Source: Microbispora rosea (lineage in GTDB: Bacteria; Actinomycetota; Actinomycetes; Streptosporangiales; Streptosporangiaceae). Taken from it: a stretch of DNA of 64,000 bases. A program made the translations under genes and the position numbers. Shown piece by piece: positions 51,712 through 61,323 of the stretch (the first letter of the stretch is position 1; each line of letters opens with the position of its first letter). The notes under the pieces were generated by a model. The model was not told where the DNA came from and searched no databases. It saw nothing but the letters and a program-made list of their open reading frames with translations. The stretch spans positions 62,001 through 126,000 of the forward strand of contig NZ_FTNI01000030.1 in assembly GCF_900156315.1 (NCBI RefSeq), in the 5' to 3' direction.

Positions 51712-52614
51712 GTGAAGATGCATGCCGACCAGCTGACGGTGTCACCGGAGACCGTGCGCGCCCTGGTGGACGAACAGTTCCCGCAGTGGCGGGGCCTGCC
51801 CGTCACCAGCGTCGCCTCCCATGGGACGGTCAACGCCATCTTCCGCGTCGGCGACCGCCTCACGGCCCGGTTCCCCCTGCAGCCGGGGCCGGTCGACGTG
51901 ACGCGGCGCTGGCTGGAGTCCGAAGCGGAGGCGGCCCGCGAGCTGGCGGCCGGCACCCGCTTTCCCACGCCCGAGCCGGTCGCGCTCGGTGAGCCCGGAG
52001 CGGGATATCCGCTTCCGTGGTCGGTGCAGACGTGGCTGCCCGGCACCGTGGCGATTGACGAGGACCCGGGCGAGTCGGCCGCGTTCGCCCACGACCTCGC
52101 CGATCTCATCACCGACCTGCGCGCGGCCGGCACGCGTGGCCGTACGTTCTCCGGCAAGGGCCGGGGAGGCGACCTCAGGTCCCACGACTCGTGGATGGAG
52201 ACCTGCTTCGAGCGCAGCGAAGGACTGCTGGACGTTCCCCGGCTGCGCCGGATGTGGGGGACGTTCCGGAGTCTGCCGCGCGAAGCGGCCGACGTGATGA
52301 CCCACGGTGATCTCATTCCCGGCAACGTGCTCGTGTCCGACGGCCGGCTGGCCGGGATTCTCGACGGCGGCGGGTTCGGGCCGGCCGATCCCGCCCTCGA
52401 TCTCGTGAGCGCCTGGCATCTGCTGGAGGCGGGGCCGCGCCAGGTGCTCCGTCTCGACCTGGGATGCGACGACCTCGAGTGGGAGCGCGGCAAGGCCTGG
52501 GCCTTCGCACAGGCGATGGGGGTCGTGTGGTACTACCTGGAGACCAACCCGGTCATGAGCCGCATGGGCCGGCGCACCCTGGAGCGCATCCTCGCGGACG
52601 ACGGGCCTGCCTGA
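51712..52614 (+). CDS. Aminoglycoside-phosphotransferase-family kinase
   Basis: This 300-residue kinase-like protein shows the APH pattern: an N-lobe with SVASHGTVNAIFRVGDRLTARFP, catalytic loop THGDLIPGNVLV near residue 200 (Asp and Asn) and metal-binding ILDGGGFGPADPALDL near 219. Family members phosphorylate antibiotics, choline, or metabolites such as homoserine. The neighbourhood gives no hint of the substrate. The start is GTG 51712, with ATG 51718 as an alternative. Confidence 0.9.
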   Translation: MKMHADQLTVSPETVRALVDEQFPQWRGLPVTSVASHGTVNAIFRVGDRLTARFPLQPGPVDVTRRWLESEAEAARELAAGTRFPTPEPVALGEPGAGYPLPWSVQTWLPGTVAIDEDPGESAAFAHDLADLITDLRAAGTRGRTFSGKGRGGDLRSHDSWMETCFERSEGLLDVPRLRRMWGTFRSLPREAADVMTHGDLIPGNVLVSDGRLAGILDGGGFGPADPALDLVSAWHLLEAGPRQVLRLDLGCDDLEWERGKAWAFAQAMGVVWYYLETNPVMSRMGRRTLERILADDGPA

Positions 52615-52667
52615 GCCCGCGCCCCGCGCCCTGCCTTGCTACTGGACGCCGCGATCGGAGCCAGGGC

Positions 52668-53018
52668 TCAGCCGCGGGTGACGCTGACGCCGCCGAAGAC
52701 GCTGTAGTTGCGGACGCGGACGACACGGCCGGAGGCGCCCGGCGTTCCCGGCTCCACGGTGCGGCCGCCGAACAGGCTGACGCCCTCGACCTCCACCATG
52801 ACGTCGGCGGGCACCCGCAGCCGCACGCCGCCCACGATCGACACCTTCGTCACCGAGGTGACCTCCACGATCCGCGCGTCGCTCAGGTCGAGGTCGGCTC
52901 CCCCGACGGAAGTGACGACGACCGTGTCCGCGGGCATGCTCCCCGGCCCCCTGCGCTTCAGGCCGCCGATGAGGGAGATGTGCCAGTCCGTACGCTGCGA
53001 TGATGTCGTGTTCGTCAT
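52668..53018 (-). CDS. LiaF-like C-terminal-domain protein
   Basis: The 116-residue protein consists of one beta-helical domain with repeated strand motifs ISLIGGLKRRG, VVTSVGGADLDLSDA, KVSIVGGVRLRVP and GVSLFGGRTVEPG. This is the repeating pattern of the LiaF/YvqF C-terminal domain (cell-wall-active antibiotic response). The membrane part and DUF1707 region found in many relatives are missing. It may be a stand-alone, cytosolic copy. Confidence 0.78.
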   Translation of the reverse strand: MTNTTSSQRTDWHISLIGGLKRRGPGSMPADTVVVTSVGGADLDLSDARIVEVTSVTKVSIVGGVRLRVPADVMVEVEGVSLFGGRTVEPGTPGASGRVVRVRNYSVFGGVSVTRG

Positions 53019-53340
53019 GACCTTCACGGTACGGATCGGCCGATGCGGCGATAAGTGCCGCGCGTCGCGTCTTGACCCGTGACACCTGTCATATCCGCAG
53101 CTCAGCCGCCAGCAGGCCGGGAAGAAGCCGGGAAGGTCCTCCAAGCCTCCCGGCCACGAGCCGCCGCGACCTCCGCCTCCGGCCCCACGGGAACCATCAG
53201 CGGAGACGACACGCTCCCCTGGCCACCAGGAGCGAGTGATTCGCGGGGCAGACGCGGTTACTCGCCGTGGGTGGGTACACGTGGGGAATGACCTGGTGGA
53301 ATGCGTGGTCATGGCCGGTGACCACAATGGGGCCGCGCCG

Positions 53341-54057
53341 ATGAACGACGAGATCGCGCACGGAGTAGCCCACGGTGAGCCGTCGATCCTGGTGTTCGAC
53401 GTCAACGAGACGTTGATCGACTTCGAGTCGATGAACCCGCTCTTCCAGCGCGTCTTCGGCGACGCCCGGGTGATGCGCGAATGGCTCGGCCACCTTTTCA
53501 TGTATTCGATGACCATCACCGCAGCAGGCCTTTACGAGCAGTTCTTCACCCTGGGGCAGGGGCTGCTCAGAATGCTCGGCGACATCCATGGGGTGAAGGT
53601 CACCGACTCCGACACCGAACAGATCAGGCGGGGCATGCTGACCATGCCGGCCCATCCCGACGTGGAGGTAGGCCTGACCCGGCTCGCGGACGCCGGTTTT
53701 CGCCTGGTGACGCTCACGAACTCGCCTCTCGACCCCGGCGGCCGGAGCCCGCTGGAGCACGCCGGCCTCGCGCACTTCTTCGAGCGGCAGTTCAGCGTCG
53801 ACGCGGTTCGCGCCTACAAACCGGCTCCCCGGGCCTATCACCTGGTCACGCAGTCCCTTCGGGTTCCCCCGGCCTCGTGCTTCATGGTCGCCGCGCATCT
53901 GTGGGACACGATGGGCGCGCAGAGCTGTGGCTACACCGCCGGCCTGATCACCCGGCCGGGGAACGCCCTGCTGCCCGTCGAGTCCCTTCCGAGGCCGAAC
54001 CTGGTCGCGTCGGACTTGCCTGGCCTGGCCGATCAGCTCATCCGGTTTCGGCGGTGA
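53341..54057 (+). CDS. Haloacid dehalogenase-like hydrolase, type II
   Basis: The 238-residue enzyme has nucleophile motif VFDVNETLIDFESMNPLF near residue 18, the second motif LTNSPLD near 122, Lys in RAYKPAPRAYH near 162 and VAAHLWDTMGA near 184. The order and the Asn after DV match L-2-haloacid dehalogenases, which remove halide by an aspartyl ester. Related enzymes without halide activity exist, so the substrate is open. ATG 53341 was chosen by comparison with family N-termini; ATG 53311 (GGTGGA upstream) is also possible. Confidence 0.9.
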   Translation: MNDEIAHGVAHGEPSILVFDVNETLIDFESMNPLFQRVFGDARVMREWLGHLFMYSMTITAAGLYEQFFTLGQGLLRMLGDIHGVKVTDSDTEQIRRGMLTMPAHPDVEVGLTRLADAGFRLVTLTNSPLDPGGRSPLEHAGLAHFFERQFSVDAVRAYKPAPRAYHLVTQSLRVPPASCFMVAAHLWDTMGAQSCGYTAGLITRPGNALLPVESLPRPNLVASDLPGLADQLIRFRR

Positions 54058-54182
54058 CGGCGCACCCCACATGGCGCCTTCACCTCGATGACCACGTGGC
54101 CCGCCACGGGCTCGGGCTCCGGCGACTCCCGGTACACCAGACACTCCGGCCCGCCGAATCTCTCGATCACGATGGCACGCAT
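54033..54182 (-). pseudogene. Truncated quinone oxidoreductase stump
   Basis: On the minus strand ATG 54182 opens a frame whose first 36 residues read as the N-terminus of zinc-type alcohol dehydrogenase/quinone oxidoreductases: MRAIVIERFGGPE at the start, then REPxPEPxxGHVVIEVKA. The family continues with a Gly-Val-Asn segment, but here the homology stops at about 54075 and the frame ends after 13 unrelated codons, inside the end of the dehalogenase gene. A deletion has joined the two loci. Confidence 0.72.
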
Positions 54183-54333
54183 GGCGGCCCCAGACGTCGC
54201 AGGTCGAGCACCGGGTCGGCCGCCTCAGTGAGCGTGCGTGTGATCTGAGATCGGCGGCGGACGTCCGCCGCTCCTTCGCGTTCCGGCGGACGGACGGCCG
54301 GGAAAGGACCGGCCCGATATCGCGTTTGTAACC

Positions 54334-54362
54334 TTGACGTTACCTGTGGCCGGTGCCATAGT
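54334..54362 (+). promoter_or_regulatory. Promoter of the GH54 gene
   Basis: TTGACG (54334-54339) and CATAGT (54357-54362) are 17 bp apart. The -35 box sits within GTAAC-CTTGAC-GTTAC (54328-54343), an inverted repeat that could be a regulator site. Confidence 0.6.
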
Positions 54363-54370
54363 GTGGGCAG

Positions 54371-54384
54371 TTGATCAAGATCAA
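54371..54384. promoter_or_regulatory. Operator-like inverted repeat at the transcription start
   Basis: TTGATC-AA-GATCAA is perfect and lies about 8 bp after the -10 box, covering the expected transcription start. Confidence 0.45.
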
Positions 54385-54436
54385 CCCCGCTCCCGACTCC
54401 CCTCCACCATCCACGACCCCGCTGACGCGATTGTCG

Positions 54437-54452
54437 TTGTTAACGCTAACAA
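54437..54452. promoter_or_regulatory. LacI-type operator
   Basis: TTGTTA-ACGC-TAACAA is a perfect inverted repeat and closely follows the TGTTA...TAACA pattern of LacI-family sugar repressor sites. It lies in the leader of the arabinofuranosidase gene and suggests repression by a LacI-type arabinose or xylan regulator encoded elsewhere. Confidence 0.6.
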
Positions 54453-54616
54453 TTCGCGGCCAGTGGATGCCTGCCGAGTGCCGGCCGAGACGTCCGGCGC
54501 GGGATCGTCCATGCCCGCGTGACGGTGTCCGCGGTCGCGTCACCCAACGCATCGGCAGGCCACGCCCCCGCACGTTCGACTCAGTCGAGCACAACGCATG
54601 GAGGAGTTCATCCAAC

Positions 54617-57337
54617 ATGTTCAGACCCCCCAACGGACGCGGACGCCTCGGAACCCTGGCCGCCCGTACGGCGACCGCGCTGGCGCTGATCGGCGGCGCG
54701 CTCGCGGTGACGCCGCAGGCGCAGGCGGCGCCGCCCGCCGCCCCTGACCGGCCGCAGGGCCCCTGTGACATCTACGCCGCCGGCGGCACGCCCTGCGTGG
54801 CCGCCCACAGCACCACGCGCGCGCTGTACTCGTCCTACAACGGCCCGCTCTACCAGGTCATGCGCACCTCGGACAACGCGACCAGGGACATCGGCGTCGT
54901 CCGCTCCGCCGCCCACCCCTCCCCGGACTCCGGCGGATACGCCGACGCGGCGGCGCAGGACGCGTTCTGCGACCACGTGGTCTGCGTGATCACCAAGATC
55001 TACGACCAGTCCGGCACGGGCAACGACCTCTATCAGGCTCCGCCCGGCACGTTCCGGGGCCCGGCCGTCGGCGGCTACGACACCCTCGCGATCGCGGACA
55101 TGGCGCCGATCACGATCGGCGGCCACAAGGCCTACGGCGTGTACATCATGCCGGGCATGGGGTACCGCAACAACAACGCCACCGGCCTCGCGAAGGGCGA
55201 CGAGCCGGAGGGCATCTACTACGTCATCGACGGCACCCACTACGACAGCGGCTGCTGCTTCGACTACGGCAACTCCTCGACGAACAGCCGCGCCGTGGGC
55301 ACCGGCACCATGGAGACCACGTACTTCGGCACCGCCACCGCCTGGGGCAGCGGCAGCGGCCCCGGCCCGTGGATCATGGCCGACATGGAGGCGGGCCTGT
55401 TCTCCGGGTACAACGCGAAGCAGAACCCGGCCGATCCGACCGTCGACTCCTGGCGGTTCGTCACCGCGGTCGTCGACGGCGGCGGCGGGAACCAGTGGGA
55501 TCTGCGAGGCGGCAACGCCCAGGACGGCCCTCTGACGACCTTCTACAGCGGAATCCGTCCCGGCTCGCTGACCAACAGCAGCTACTACCCCATGCACAAG
55601 AAGGGCGCGGTCCTCCTCGGCACCGGCGGCGACAACGGCAACGGCTCATCGGGCACCTTCTACGAGGGGGTGATGACGAAGGGCTACCCGTCGGAGGCCA
55701 CCACGGACGCGGTGCAGGCCAACATCGTGGCCGCCAAGTATGACGTGACGCGTCTGTCGCTGTCGCGGGCCACCACGTTCACCCCGCGCTCCGCGCAGGA
55801 CGTCACCGAGACGTTCACGAACACCACGGGCTCGGCCGCGGTGGGCGTCAAGCTGAGCCTGTCCACTCCCGTGGGATGGACCGCCTCGGTCAAGGACACC
55901 CGCGACAAGTCGGCGGCGTTCCCGTCGGTCGCACCGGGTGAGAGCGTGAGCGCGACCTTCACGGTCACCTCCGCGGACAGGACCGACGCCGGCTACCTGA
56001 CCGGCAGAGCCGAGTGGACGAACCCCTCCGGCCCGGTGAAGGGCCGCCAGTCCGCGGAAAGCGCGCAAGCCGTACGCAACGTCCTGCCCATCAAGATCAA
56101 CGAGGTCCGGTTCCGTACGAGCGCCAACTCGACCGACCAGTTCGTGGAGCTCTACAACCCCTCCGCCGACGAGGTCGACATCTCCGGCTGGACCCTGACC
56201 ACCACCCCGAGCGGCTCGCCCGGCACCACGCTGGCCAAGATCCCGGCCGGGACGCGGCTCGCGAGCGGCGCCTACTACCTGCTGGGCCTCGCCGGCTCCG
56301 GGCTGGCGGCTCCCACCGGCCCCACGGACGCCACGGTCAACGTCAGGAGCACGACCGGCTTCGCGGCCGGCCAGCAGATCGACATCGACACCGGCCGCGA
56401 GCGGGAGACCCGCACGATCCAGTCGGTCGGGACGGCGGCCGGCCCGGCGACGACGCTGTTCGTTCCCGTGTCCACCGGGCCGTGGATCACGGTCCCCGCC
56501 CACTCGACCAACGTGCCCGTCACCAACGCGACCGGTTTCACCGTCGGCGACAGGATCGGCATCGATTCGGGCGACGACTACGAGGTGGCCACGGTCACCG
56601 CGGTCGGCAAGGCGGCCACGCAGACGACCCTGTCGGCCGACGCGGCCGCGGGCGCGACCAACATCAAGGTCGCTGCCGACGCCAACATGACCGTCGGCGA
56701 CACCCTGACGGTGGACACCGGCGAGAACAAGGAGACCGTCACGGTCGCGAACGTCGGCACCACCGGCGCGGGCGGCACGGGCGTCGACCTGACCGCGCCG
56801 TTGCGGCTCGCCCACGCGTCGGGCGTCGACGTGTCCGACCCCGGCACGGGGATCAGCTTCTCGCCGCCGACCCGTCACCCGCACACGAGCGGCGTGCCGG
56901 TGCAGGCGCTGGGCGGCGGCCTCACGCTCGACAAGCCGGTCAAGGCCCACCCGATCGGCGCGGCCGTGGTCAATCCCCTGATCACGACGGCGGGCTACCA
57001 GGGAACGCCGGCGCCCGACCAGTGGTTCGGGAGCGCCCTGTCCACCAGCGCCGGTTCCATCGCGCTGCTCGACGAACGAGGCGGCGTGGTCGTCGACGCC
57101 GTCGTCTACGGCTCCCAGCAGAGCAGTTCGAGCGGCAACGGAACCATCGCCACTCCTGAACTCGCCGTCATGGAGGCCGACCAGGGCAAGGGCGGCTGCA
57201 TCACCGTTGTGGCCGGCGCGGCCGCGGGCGCGGGCCGGAGCAACGCCCGCTGGCCCGACGGCACCGACGCCGACAGCCTCTGCCACGACTTCGTCACGAC
57301 CACCGTGCCCACGCCGGGCGGGCCCAACACCAAGTAG
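54617..57337 (+). CDS. Secreted GH54 alpha-L-arabinofuranosidase with NEW3 and lamin-tail domains
   Basis: This 906-residue enzyme has a Sec signal (to AQAAP, residue 38) and a GH54 catalytic domain (about 46-375), starting GPCDIYAAGGTPCVAAHSTT. Nucleophile Glu258 (WIMADMEAG), acid/base Asp339 (GTGGDNGNG) and vicinal Cys213-Cys214 (CCFDYGN) correspond to those of fungal AbfB. A NEW3-type domain follows (about 380-480) and then a lamin-tail domain starting IKINEVRF. The latter is interrupted by three ~50-residue repeats (each with GxxI/L-x-IDTG or similar and ETxTV). It removes arabinose from plant arabinoxylan or arabinan outside the cell. Start ATG 54617 follows GGAGGAG. Confidence 0.92.
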   Translation: MFRPPNGRGRLGTLAARTATALALIGGALAVTPQAQAAPPAAPDRPQGPCDIYAAGGTPCVAAHSTTRALYSSYNGPLYQVMRTSDNATRDIGVVRSAAHPSPDSGGYADAAAQDAFCDHVVCVITKIYDQSGTGNDLYQAPPGTFRGPAVGGYDTLAIADMAPITIGGHKAYGVYIMPGMGYRNNNATGLAKGDEPEGIYYVIDGTHYDSGCCFDYGNSSTNSRAVGTGTMETTYFGTATAWGSGSGPGPWIMADMEAGLFSGYNAKQNPADPTVDSWRFVTAVVDGGGGNQWDLRGGNAQDGPLTTFYSGIRPGSLTNSSYYPMHKKGAVLLGTGGDNGNGSSGTFYEGVMTKGYPSEATTDAVQANIVAAKYDVTRLSLSRATTFTPRSAQDVTETFTNTTGSAAVGVKLSLSTPVGWTASVKDTRDKSAAFPSVAPGESVSATFTVTSADRTDAGYLTGRAEWTNPSGPVKGRQSAESAQAVRNVLPIKINEVRFRTSANSTDQFVELYNPSADEVDISGWTLTTTPSGSPGTTLAKIPAGTRLASGAYYLLGLAGSGLAAPTGPTDATVNVRSTTGFAAGQQIDIDTGRERETRTIQSVGTAAGPATTLFVPVSTGPWITVPAHSTNVPVTNATGFTVGDRIGIDSGDDYEVATVTAVGKAATQTTLSADAAAGATNIKVAADANMTVGDTLTVDTGENKETVTVANVGTTGAGGTGVDLTAPLRLAHASGVDVSDPGTGISFSPPTRHPHTSGVPVQALGGGLTLDKPVKAHPIGAAVVNPLITTAGYQGTPAPDQWFGSALSTSAGSIALLDERGGVVVDAVVYGSQQSSSSGNGTIATPELAVMEADQGKGGCITVVAGAAAGAGRSNARWPDGTDADSLCHDFVTTTVPTPGGPNTK

Positions 57338-57359
57338 CCCGATCGGTCCCTGAGCACCT

Positions 57360-57390
57360 GCGGTGCCCGCGGCTCACCCGCGGGCACCGC
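57360..57390 (+). terminator. Terminator after the GH54 gene
   Basis: GCGGTGCCCGCGG and its exact complement form a 13-bp stem with a 5-nt loop, 22 bp after the stop codon. Confidence 0.8.
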
Positions 57391-57489
57391 GTCCCGAGTC
57401 CGGCACGGAGGGCGTGTCTTCTCGACCGGTACGACCGGCGCCCGATAGGAGTAGGGATCTCTCCCCTTCCTGATCGAGATCGGTGATCG

Positions 57490-59793
57490 ATGGTGCCAGG
57501 GGCGGGGACGCGCAGAGAGCTCCTGGTCTCCAGGCGCTGGATTCAGGCTGCGGCACTGGTGGCGGTGTTCGGGTTCTTCGTCATGGGCTTGCTCGCCTAC
57601 CGTACGTACACGGTGGAGCCGCCCGTGCCACGGCTCGTGGTGGGCGAATCCGGGCAGCGGTTGTACGCCGGCCGCGACGTCGCCGACGGGCAGAAGGTCT
57701 TCCTGGCCAACGGGCTGATGCAGTACGGATCGGTGCTCGGGCACGGGGGCTATCTCGGGCCGGACTACACGGCCGACTACCTGCGCCGTGCCGCCACCGC
57801 CGCCCTCCGGGCCCGCGGCGGCGGCGACCGGGCCCGTGAACAGGTCAGGCAGGAGTTCCGCGCCAATCGCTACGACCCCCGCTCGGGGGTGCTGACCTAC
57901 ACGAGGGCGCAGGCGGACGCCTTCACCGCTCTCGTCGATCACTACCGCGACTACTTCGCCGACCCCCGCACCGACAAAGGACTGCGTCCGTACGCGATCA
58001 CCGACCCGCGGCAGATCCACCAGCTGACCGCGTTCCTGTCCTGGACGGCCTGGATCGCCTCGGCGGAACGCCCCGGCGCGGCCTACTCCTACACCAACAA
58101 CTGGCCCGCCGAGCCGCTGGTCGGCAACGCGCCCACCGCCGACACCGTGCTGTGGAGCGTGGTGTCGCTGATCGCCCTGCTGGTCGGCATCGGGGCGCTG
58201 TTCGGAGCGGTCGGCCGATGGGGCGGTCATCTGGGCTGGCGAGGCCGTCAGGCGGAGGCCATCGAGTTCCGCTCCCCCGACCAGGTGGCGCTCACGCCCG
58301 CGCAGCGGGTCACCGCGTACTTCTTCCTCGTCGTCGCACTGCTCTTCCTCGCCCAGGTGTTGCTGGGCGGTGCGACGGAGCATTACCGAGCCGATCTCAC
58401 GAGCTTCTTCGGCCTCAACCTGGCCGAGCTGCTGCCCTTCAACCTGGCCCGCACCTGGCATCTGCAGCTGTCGCTGTTCTGGGTGGTGGCCGCCTTCCTC
58501 GCGGCCGGCATCTTCCTGGCTCCGCTCATGGCCGGAGCCGAGCCGCGCGGGCAGGGAAAGCTCGCCTGGACGCTCCTGGCGGCCCTGGCCGTCGTGGCCT
58601 CCGGCTCGCTGATCGCGGAGGGGCTCAGCATCCACGGGCTCGTCCGGCCGGGCGACTTCTGGGGCAGCCAGCAGTTCGAATGGCTCGACCTCCCCCGCGT
58701 CTGGCAGATCCTGCTGGCCTCCGGGATGGCGCTGTGGGCGGTCATGATGTGGCGGGTGCTGCGCACGACCCTGGCGAGGGACAGCCGCGGCAACCTGCCC
58801 TGGCTGTTCTTCCTGTCGGGCCTGGCGATCCCCGGCGTCTACGCCGTCGGGCTGCTGGCCCGCCCGGGCGACACCTTCACCGTCACCGACTTCTGGCGGT
58901 TCTGGGTGGTGCACCTGTGGGTGGAGGACTTCCTCGAACTGTTCACCACCGTCATGGTCGCCTACATGTTCGTCCAGCTGGGCGTGGTGCGGGAGCGGGT
59001 CGCCCTCGTGGTGATCTATCTCGACATCATCCTGTACTCGGCGGGCGGCGTGATCGGCACCATGCACCACCTGTATTTCAGCGGCACGCCCGTGGAGCAC
59101 CTCGCGCTGGGCGCGTTCTTCTCCGCGATGGAGGTCGTTCCCCTGACCTTCCTGACCGTGGAGGCGTGGTCGTTCGTGCAGCTGGGGGCGCGCCAGCACC
59201 TGGAGTCGCGCACCCCGTTCCCGCACCGCTGGGCCGTGATGTTCCTGGTCGCCGTCGGCTTCTGGAACTTCCTCGGCGCGGGTGTCTTCGGCTTCCTGAT
59301 CAACCTCCCGATCGTCTCCTACTACGAGATCGGCACCGGTCTGACGGCCAACCACGCGCATGGCTCGATGATGGGCGTCTACGGCATGCTCGCCATCGCC
59401 CTGGGGCTGTTCGCGCTGCGCTACCTGATCCCCGCCGGCCGATGGCCGGAGAAGTGGGCCAGGGTCTCCTTCTGGTCCCTCAACATCGGCCTGGCCTGGA
59501 TGTGCTTCGCCACCCTGCTGCCGCTCGGGCTCCTACAACTGCACGAGTCGGTGGCTTCCGGATATTTCGAGGCGCGCTCGCTCGGCTACCTCACCGGTCG
59601 CACCAACACGCTGCTGGAGTGGCTGCGACTGCCCGGCGACGCGCTGTTCATCGTCGGCGGCGTGCTGCCCTTCTGCTGGATCGCCTGGCTTGGCGTACGC
59701 CACCGGGGCCGCCGGGCCGCGACCGACCCGGCCACCGGGCTCACCCCGGCGCCCCGGCTGTCGGACGTCCGGGAGCGGGTGGACACCGCATGA
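57490..59793 (+). CDS. norB: Quinol-dependent nitric oxide reductase
   Basis: This 767-residue integral membrane protein is of qNor (NorZ) type: an N-terminal helix, a soluble cytochrome-c-like domain without heme motif (about 40-200, e.g. [25 protein letters not shown]) and a heme-copper-oxidase-like 12-helix core. Heme and Fe ligands are in [36 protein letters not shown] and [12 protein letters not shown]. It reduces NO to N2O using quinol, mainly for NO detoxification. No other denitrification gene adjoins it. The next gene overlaps it by 4 bp. Confidence 0.94.
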   Translation: MVPGAGTRRELLVSRRWIQAAALVAVFGFFVMGLLAYRTYTVEPPVPRLVVGESGQRLYAGRDVADGQKVFLANGLMQYGSVLGHGGYLGPDYTADYLRRAATAALRARGGGDRAREQVRQEFRANRYDPRSGVLTYTRAQADAFTALVDHYRDYFADPRTDKGLRPYAITDPRQIHQLTAFLSWTAWIASAERPGAAYSYTNNWPAEPLVGNAPTADTVLWSVVSLIALLVGIGALFGAVGRWGGHLGWRGRQAEAIEFRSPDQVALTPAQRVTAYFFLVVALLFLAQVLLGGATEHYRADLTSFFGLNLAELLPFNLARTWHLQLSLFWVVAAFLAAGIFLAPLMAGAEPRGQGKLAWTLLAALAVVASGSLIAEGLSIHGLVRPGDFWGSQQFEWLDLPRVWQILLASGMALWAVMMWRVLRTTLARDSRGNLPWLFFLSGLAIPGVYAVGLLARPGDTFTVTDFWRFWVVHLWVEDFLELFTTVMVAYMFVQLGVVRERVALVVIYLDIILYSAGGVIGTMHHLYFSGTPVEHLALGAFFSAMEVVPLTFLTVEAWSFVQLGARQHLESRTPFPHRWAVMFLVAVGFWNFLGAGVFGFLINLPIVSYYEIGTGLTANHAHGSMMGVYGMLAIALGLFALRYLIPAGRWPEKWARVSFWSLNIGLAWMCFATLLPLGLLQLHESVASGYFEARSLGYLTGRTNTLLEWLRLPGDALFIVGGVLPFCWIAWLGVRHRGRRAATDPATGLTPAPRLSDVRERVDTA

Positions 59794-60365
59794 TCGGTCC
59801 CTTCACCACGGAGGCGGTCCTGGCGTACGGCTACGCGGCCGCGCTGCTCGCGGCCGCCGCCGGGCTGGACCGCCTGGCCCGCCACGTCGCCGGGCGATCC
59901 GAACGCCACCGCACCGGGGGCTTCACCTATCAGCCCGAACGCGACGCCTGGGTGTGCCCGGCCGACCAGACGCTCTGGCCCGTCGGTCAGGACCGGCACC
60001 ACCGCTTCTACCGGGCCAGGCCCTCGGTCTGCAACGCCTGCCCCCGCAAGCCCGACTGCACCCCATCGCGTCGCGGGCGGGAGATCGTGCGGGCGCTGCG
60101 GCCCTGGCCGCACTCCGAGGCGGGGCGCTTCCACCGCGGGCTCGCCCTCGTGCTGGTCGTCCTGGCCGCCTCGCTGACGCTCATCGAGGCGGTGCGTCAC
60201 CCCGCCTGGCCCGACCTCGCCCTGGCCGCCGCCGCGCTCGCGGCCACCGCCATCACAGGATGGTGGCTGACCGGCCACCTGCGCGGCACCCCCGCGGCCT
60301 TCCCCGAGCCCGGGCAGGGGCCGCCGAGCCGCGACCGATACACCACCGTCTGGAGGCCGGAGTGA
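59790..60365 (+). CDS. Membrane protein with transposase-like four-Cys motif
   Basis: The 191-residue protein has a membrane helix at about 10-28, a soluble domain (about 45-101) and two further helices (about 117-163). The soluble part reads [20 protein letters not shown], then Cys81, Cys84 and Cys90 in [11 protein letters not shown] and RRGREIVR. This arrangement (Cys56, 81, 84, 90) strongly resembles the zinc-ribbon-like segment of IS1182/IS5-type transposases, here placed inside a membrane protein. It overlaps NorB (ATGA) and the slipin gene (TGATG), so the three act together. The role is unknown; redox or metal sensing is possible. Confidence 0.8.
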   Translation: MIGPFTTEAVLAYGYAAALLAAAAGLDRLARHVAGRSERHRTGGFTYQPERDAWVCPADQTLWPVGQDRHHRFYRARPSVCNACPRKPDCTPSRRGREIVRALRPWPHSEAGRFHRGLALVLVVLAASLTLIEAVRHPAWPDLALAAAALAATAITGWWLTGHLRGTPAAFPEPGQGPPSRDRYTTVWRPE

Positions 60366-61180
60366 TGATCTGGGTTGCCGCCGTGTCGGCCCTTCTCCTG
60401 GTCGGCGCCCTGACAGGAGTTCGGGTGCTACGCGAGTACGAACGGGCGGTCGTCTTCCGGCTCGGCCGGGTGCTGCCCCTGCGAGGGCCCGGGCTCGTGG
60501 TCCTGATCCCGCTGGCCGACCGGATGGTCCGCGTCGACCTGCGGACCATCGCCCTCACCATCCCGCCGCAGGAGGCGATCACCAGGGACAACGTGCCCGT
60601 CCGGGTCAACGCGGTCGCCTACTTCAAGGTTGTGGACCCGGTCCGGTCGGTCAACGAGGTGGAGAACCACGCAGTCGCGACCTCCCAGCTCGCCCAGACC
60701 AGCCTGCGCTCCGTGCTCGGCCGCCACGACCTCGACGCCCTGCTCGCCGAGCGCGACCGGCTGGGTGAGAGCCTGCAGAAGGTCCTCGACGACCAGACCG
60801 AGCCCTGGGGCGTGAAGGTCGACCTGGTCGAGATCAAGGACGTCGAGATCCCTGAGGCGATGCAGCGCGCCATCGCCCGTCAGGCCGAGGCCGAACGCGA
60901 GCGCCGCGCCAAAGTGATCAACGCGGAGGGCGAGGTCCAGGCCGCGCGGAATCTGCGCGAGGCCGCGCGTACCCTGTCGGCCGACCCGGCCGCCATCCAG
61001 TTGCGCTACCTCCAGACCCTGCTGGAACTGGGCGGTGAGGGCCGATCGACCATCGTCTATCCGGTGCCGGTCGACCTGCCCGCCCCCTCGCCGGGGGCCT
61101 CACCCATGCTTCCCGCCGCTCTCGCCGCCGCCGCTACTGCGAGCGGCTGCGCCTGCGGGCGGGAGCGACGGCCTTCCTGA
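60365..61180 (+). CDS. Slipin / SPFH-band 7 protein
   Basis: The 271-residue protein has one N-terminal membrane helix (about 2-20), the stomatin signature [16 protein letters not shown], the SPFH core ([24 protein letters not shown]) and a coiled-coil end ([17 protein letters not shown]). Slipins form oligomeric membrane platforms that stabilise or organise membrane proteins. It is coupled to the four-Cys membrane protein and NorB, suggesting that it scaffolds the NO reductase. The C-terminal 35 residues are Pro/Ala-rich and end in [10 protein letters not shown]. Confidence 0.92.
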   Translation: MIWVAAVSALLLVGALTGVRVLREYERAVVFRLGRVLPLRGPGLVVLIPLADRMVRVDLRTIALTIPPQEAITRDNVPVRVNAVAYFKVVDPVRSVNEVENHAVATSQLAQTSLRSVLGRHDLDALLAERDRLGESLQKVLDDQTEPWGVKVDLVEIKDVEIPEAMQRAIARQAEAERERRAKVINAEGEVQAARNLREAARTLSADPAAIQLRYLQTLLELGGEGRSTIVYPVPVDLPAPSPGASPMLPAALAAAATASGCACGRERRPS

Positions 61181-61323
61181 GGCGTCAGGGTCGCCTTGTG
61201 GGCTGCCGGCCACGGAGGGGCGGGCGCGAGCCGGCGCGGTCGTCCCGCTCGACCACCATGATCTCGGGGAATACGGCCCGGCACCGGCGCATCGCGGTCT
61301 GCCGCCGGCGACCTCTCGACGCC

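Larger units (their letters stand above)
54183..54616. other. Upstream region of the arabinofuranosidase gene
   Basis: No gene is supported. The first part (to about 54260) is probably the old promoter of the truncated oxidoreductase. From 54328 the promoter and operators of the GH54 gene follow, and then a long untranslated leader of about 250 nt. Confidence 0.6.
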
